From Butyrivibrio sp. UBA3740 (GTDB taxonomy: Bacteria; Bacillota; Clostridia; Lachnospirales; Lachnospiraceae), in the NCBI GenBank assembly GCA_002372465.1, contig DFGW01000005.1, positions 1 through 6,469 on the forward strand: a DNA stretch of 6,469 bases. Reading direction: 5' to 3'. Both the position numbers and the translations under genes were made by a program. Under the pieces are notes generated by a model. That model saw nothing but the letters and a program-made list of their open reading frames with translations, had not been told where the DNA came from and searched no databases. Of the stretch, positions 4,320-6,469 are shown piece after piece (position 1 is the first letter of the stretch; each line of letters starts with the position of its first letter).

Positions 4320-6344
4320 ATGGAGCGTTTAAAAGAATACATAAACGCTATGCAGGGAATGTACGATGTAGTGCGCCTTGTGGAACCCGGAACCTGCCAC
4401 GTGGTGGATAAGGACAAATCCGGCAACGCAGTTGAGAGTGAGAGGTGCTACACAGTATGGGGCAAGAGTGAGAGATGCACCAACTGTACATCATACCAGG
4501 CCTGTGTCAGGAACCGCGTCCAGGAAAAGACTGAAGTACGGGACGGGGTTGAATGTCATGTGATTTCCATTCCGGCTCCTTTGATCGACGGCGACGTCAC
4601 TAAGCAAACCTATGCCATTGAACTGGTTTCCTTCGGAAAAAAGCTTGCAAAGTGTGATGAAGACGCAGAAAATGACCTTGCAGAAAATAACGAAGAATCT
4701 CTGTATGTGAGCATGATTGGAGATAAGGAAGTCAGTGACGAGGTTATTTCCAATGCTCTTTTGGATTCCAGGATCGGGATCGTATGTCTTGACGACAATC
4801 TTAAATGTATCTATGCCAACAAACAGGCTTTCAGAATGTTCCATATTCCCAATGAACTTGATGAGATGCAGGAATTTCTCGGTAAATGGATAATTGATGA
4901 GAAGTTCGTAAGAAGCGGCCGTATCTCCAGTCAGTTCTATAACTACGAGGGCAATGAGTATCTTTATGAAATTCATTCCATGCCGGCTTACAAGTACGTA
5001 AGAGGCGGCGATAAGCTGGTGGGCATATGCCTTGCCCTTATGGATATCACCGATGAGACAGTAAGCACAGTGGGTGCCAAATACAGGGAGACTCATGACC
5101 TTCTGACAGGTATATACAATCAGGAGGGTGTTATCAAAGCCGCCAAGGCCAAGCTGGCTGAGGCTCCTGATGAGAAATACTATATTATCTATTCCAATAT
5201 CAGGAAATTCAAGCTTGTAAATCAGCTCTTCGGAATGGAGAAGGGCGATGAGGTATTAAGAGCAATCGGACGCGGACTTGAGAAGTGGTGCAGAAAAGGC
5301 GATATATATGGCCACATGCATTCCGACGAGTTCGTAATGATGATGAAAAAGAGCGAATTTGATGAGGAGCGCTTTAAGGAAGGTATCCATGAGGTGGCCT
5401 GCCTTATTGACAACAGCGTATTCAGGCTGAATTTCCAGCTTGGAATCTATGAGATAGACGATGTGCATCTGCCGGTTCACGACATGATCGACAGGGCCAG
5501 GATGGCCATAGACAGTATCAATGTGTCAAAAGAGCTGACGATTGCTTTTTACAGCGAAGAGATAATGAAGGAAACCATCCACGAGCAGGAGATCATAAAC
5601 AGCTTCCAGCTTGCTCTGGATAATGGTGAGTTCCACATATTCCTGCAGCCACAGGTTGAGGAGAACGGAACAGTTGTGGGCGGAGAAGCTCTTGCCAGAT
5701 GGATACATCCAAACAGAGGTATAGTTCCTCCCGGACAGTTTATCGGAGTTCTGGAAAGCGCAAACCTGATCTACAAGCTGGACCGTTATATATGGGAACT
5801 GGCTGCCAAGCAGCTTCACGACTGGATGGGAACAGATAACGAAAAGTTCAGGATATCCGTAAACATCTCTCCCAAGGATCTTCAGTTCATAAACATTGAA
5901 ATGGAGTTTACGTCCCTGGTTGAGAAGTATGGGATAGATCCGGCAAAGCTCAATCTTGAGATCACAGAAACTGCCATTGCCGGTAATGTGGGGGATGTTA
6001 TCACCATGATGGAGAACCTTAGGGAAAAGGGCTTCCTTGTGGAGATGGATGACTTTGGAAGCGGATATTCTTCCCTTAACCTCTTAAAGGATTTCCAGGT
6101 GGATGTCCTTAAGATTGACATGAAATTCCTGGATTCAACAGATGACCCCAAAAGAGCAGAGATCATTTTGGAGAACATCATACATATGGCGCAGCAGCTT
6201 GAGATGGTTGTTATTGCAGAGGGCGTTGAGACTTTGGATCAGCTGCGGATGCTTCGTGAAAAAGGCTGTGATCTCTTCCAGGGCTACTATTTCTCAAAGC
6301 CTGTTGACGTTGATAGCTTTGTGAAGATGAAGGGCAAAATATAA
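4320..6344 (+). CDS. PAS-GGDEF-EAL protein, predicted c-di-GMP phosphodiesterase with degenerate GGDEF domain
   Basis: A 674-aa cytoplasmic signalling protein with no clear membrane segment. Residues 1-115 form a Cys-rich sensory region (Cys26, 43, 53, 56, 62, 79; C-Y-T-V-W-G-K at 43-49, C-T-N-C-T-S at 53-58). A PAS-like domain spans about 143-247 and ends in the usual D-I-T-D-E-T. The GGDEF domain (about 252-415) begins H-D-L-L-T-G (259-264), but its signature is H-S-D-E-F (334-338) and the metal-binding D-x-D-x-F-K is N-I-R-K-F-K (293-298), so cyclase activity is unlikely. The I-site R325-K-G-D328 is kept. The EAL domain (about 422-672) has every catalytic motif: E456-A-L, N515, E547 (E-I-T-E-T), D577-D578-F-G, K598-I-D, E634 (A-E-G-V-E-T) and Q654-G-Y. 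It should cleave c-di-GMP to pGpG under control of the N-terminal sensors, and so favour motility. It is a single-gene unit between two terminators. Ligand of the sensors unknown. Confidence 0.94.
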   Translation: MERLKEYINAMQGMYDVVRLVEPGTCHVVDKDKSGNAVESERCYTVWGKSERCTNCTSYQACVRNRVQEKTEVRDGVECHVISIPAPLIDGDVTKQTYAIELVSFGKKLAKCDEDAENDLAENNEESLYVSMIGDKEVSDEVISNALLDSRIGIVCLDDNLKCIYANKQAFRMFHIPNELDEMQEFLGKWIIDEKFVRSGRISSQFYNYEGNEYLYEIHSMPAYKYVRGGDKLVGICLALMDITDETVSTVGAKYRETHDLLTGIYNQEGVIKAAKAKLAEAPDEKYYIIYSNIRKFKLVNQLFGMEKGDEVLRAIGRGLEKWCRKGDIYGHMHSDEFVMMMKKSEFDEERFKEGIHEVACLIDNSVFRLNFQLGIYEIDDVHLPVHDMIDRARMAIDSINVSKELTIAFYSEEIMKETIHEQEIINSFQLALDNGEFHIFLQPQVEENGTVVGGEALARWIHPNRGIVPPGQFIGVLESANLIYKLDRYIWELAAKQLHDWMGTDNEKFRISVNISPKDLQFINIEMEFTSLVEKYGIDPAKLNLEITETAIAGNVGDVITMMENLREKGFLVEMDDFGSGYSSLNLLKDFQVDVLKIDMKFLDSTDDPKRAEIILENIIHMAQQLEMVVIAEGVETLDQLRMLREKGCDLFQGYYFSKPVDVDSFVKMKGKI

Positions 6345-6363
6345 TTATCAAAGACATACAAAA

Positions 6364-6393
6364 ACCACCTGCCATGGCAGGTGGTACTTTTTT
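6364..6393 (+). terminator. Palindromic intrinsic terminator after the c-di-GMP gene, probably bidirectional
   Basis: A perfect 22-base palindrome at 6364-6385 folds as a 9-bp stem (ACCACCTGC with GCAGGTGGT) over a CATG loop, followed after AC by six T's (6388-6393). On the other strand the same stem is followed by TTTTTG, so it could also stop transcription arriving from the right. It starts 20 bases after the stop codon. Confidence 0.88.
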
Positions 6394-6469
6394 GGGAGGA
6401 GGGGTTGCCCAGTGGGGAACCAGACAACCCGTGTATGAAAAAAAGTATTGTTGGGGGTTCAGAAGTTTT
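6394..6469. other. G-rich right-edge segment, no secure gene
   Basis: 76 bases up to the edge. It holds a perfect AGGAGG at 6397-6402, a small imperfect inverted repeat (GGGTTG 6402-6407 with CAACCC 6425-6430), and two short open stretches on the + strand (an 8-codon GTG frame at 6412-6438, and a frame from ATG 6435 that runs off the edge). None can be confirmed in so little sequence. It may be the leader of the next gene. Confidence 0.3.

Noticed and set aside
4491..5096. 201-codon open frame on the minus strand opposite the c-di-GMP gene
   Set aside because: It lies wholly inside a well-supported coding region, its product resembles no family I know, and it has no separate promoter context. 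It is a shadow of the coding strand's codon bias.
6401..6430. Possible c-di-GMP or other riboswitch in the G-rich tail
   Set aside because: Only a 6-bp stem (GGGTTG/CAACCC) and a CCC/GGG inner pairing are visible. The conserved bases of c-di-GMP-I and -II aptamers are not recognisable, and the sequence is cut by the edge.
1..6469. CRISPR arrays, insertion sequences, tRNA or rRNA genes, phage genes
   Set aside because: No direct-repeat/spacer pattern, no transposase or terminal inverted repeats, and no cloverleaf or rRNA-like sequence were seen on either strand. Coding density and base use are uniform, with no sign of recent transfer.

Overview
The window reads as chromosome of a motile, anaerobic Gram-positive bacterium of the Clostridia, most likely a Lachnospiraceae member (Butyrivibrio/Roseburia-like). 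This is inferred from the strong AGGAGG-type ribosome sites, heavy use of AGA/AGG, CTT and GGA codons, moderate GC, a PAS/GGDEF/EAL protein with a Cys-rich N-terminus, and a sigma-28-type promoter. No sequence search was possible, so the taxonomic call is an inference. Every gene I can support lies on the + strand.

Layout. (1) 1-3673 is the distal part of a five-gene peptide/nickel-type (DppABCDF/NikABCDE order) ABC importer operon: the last 91 codons of the substrate-binding protein, two permeases and two ATPases. The permease and ATPase genes overlap or sit 3-8 bases apart. The operon ends at an intrinsic terminator at 3690-3736, and its promoter lies left of the window. Both ATPases stop right after the core fold and lack the usual Cys-containing C-terminal tail, so the substrate is left open (peptide, nickel/metallophore or other). 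(2) 3674-4294 holds one small gene of unknown function (137 aa). Just upstream is a good match to a sigma-28/sigma-D (flagellar regulon) promoter, then a strong ribosome site, and a GC-rich terminator follows. (3) 4272-6393 holds a 674-aa multidomain c-di-GMP protein: a Cys-rich N-terminal region, a PAS-like domain, a degenerate GGDEF domain (HSDEF, with the RxxD I-site kept) and an EAL domain with all catalytic motifs. It should be a c-di-GMP phosphodiesterase. Its likely promoter has a perfect TTGACA -35 box lying in the loop of the preceding gene's terminator. A palindromic terminator follows. (4) 6394-6469 is a short G-rich tail with no securely identified gene.

How it fits together. The importer is a self-contained nutrient-uptake operon. 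The next two transcription units look linked to lifestyle control: a small protein probably expressed with the flagellar regulon, and a phosphodiesterase that would lower c-di-GMP, a change that generally favours motility. The most interesting items are the unknown sigma-28-type gene, the terminator/promoter overlap, and the Cys-rich sensor joined to a dead-GGDEF/live-EAL pair.
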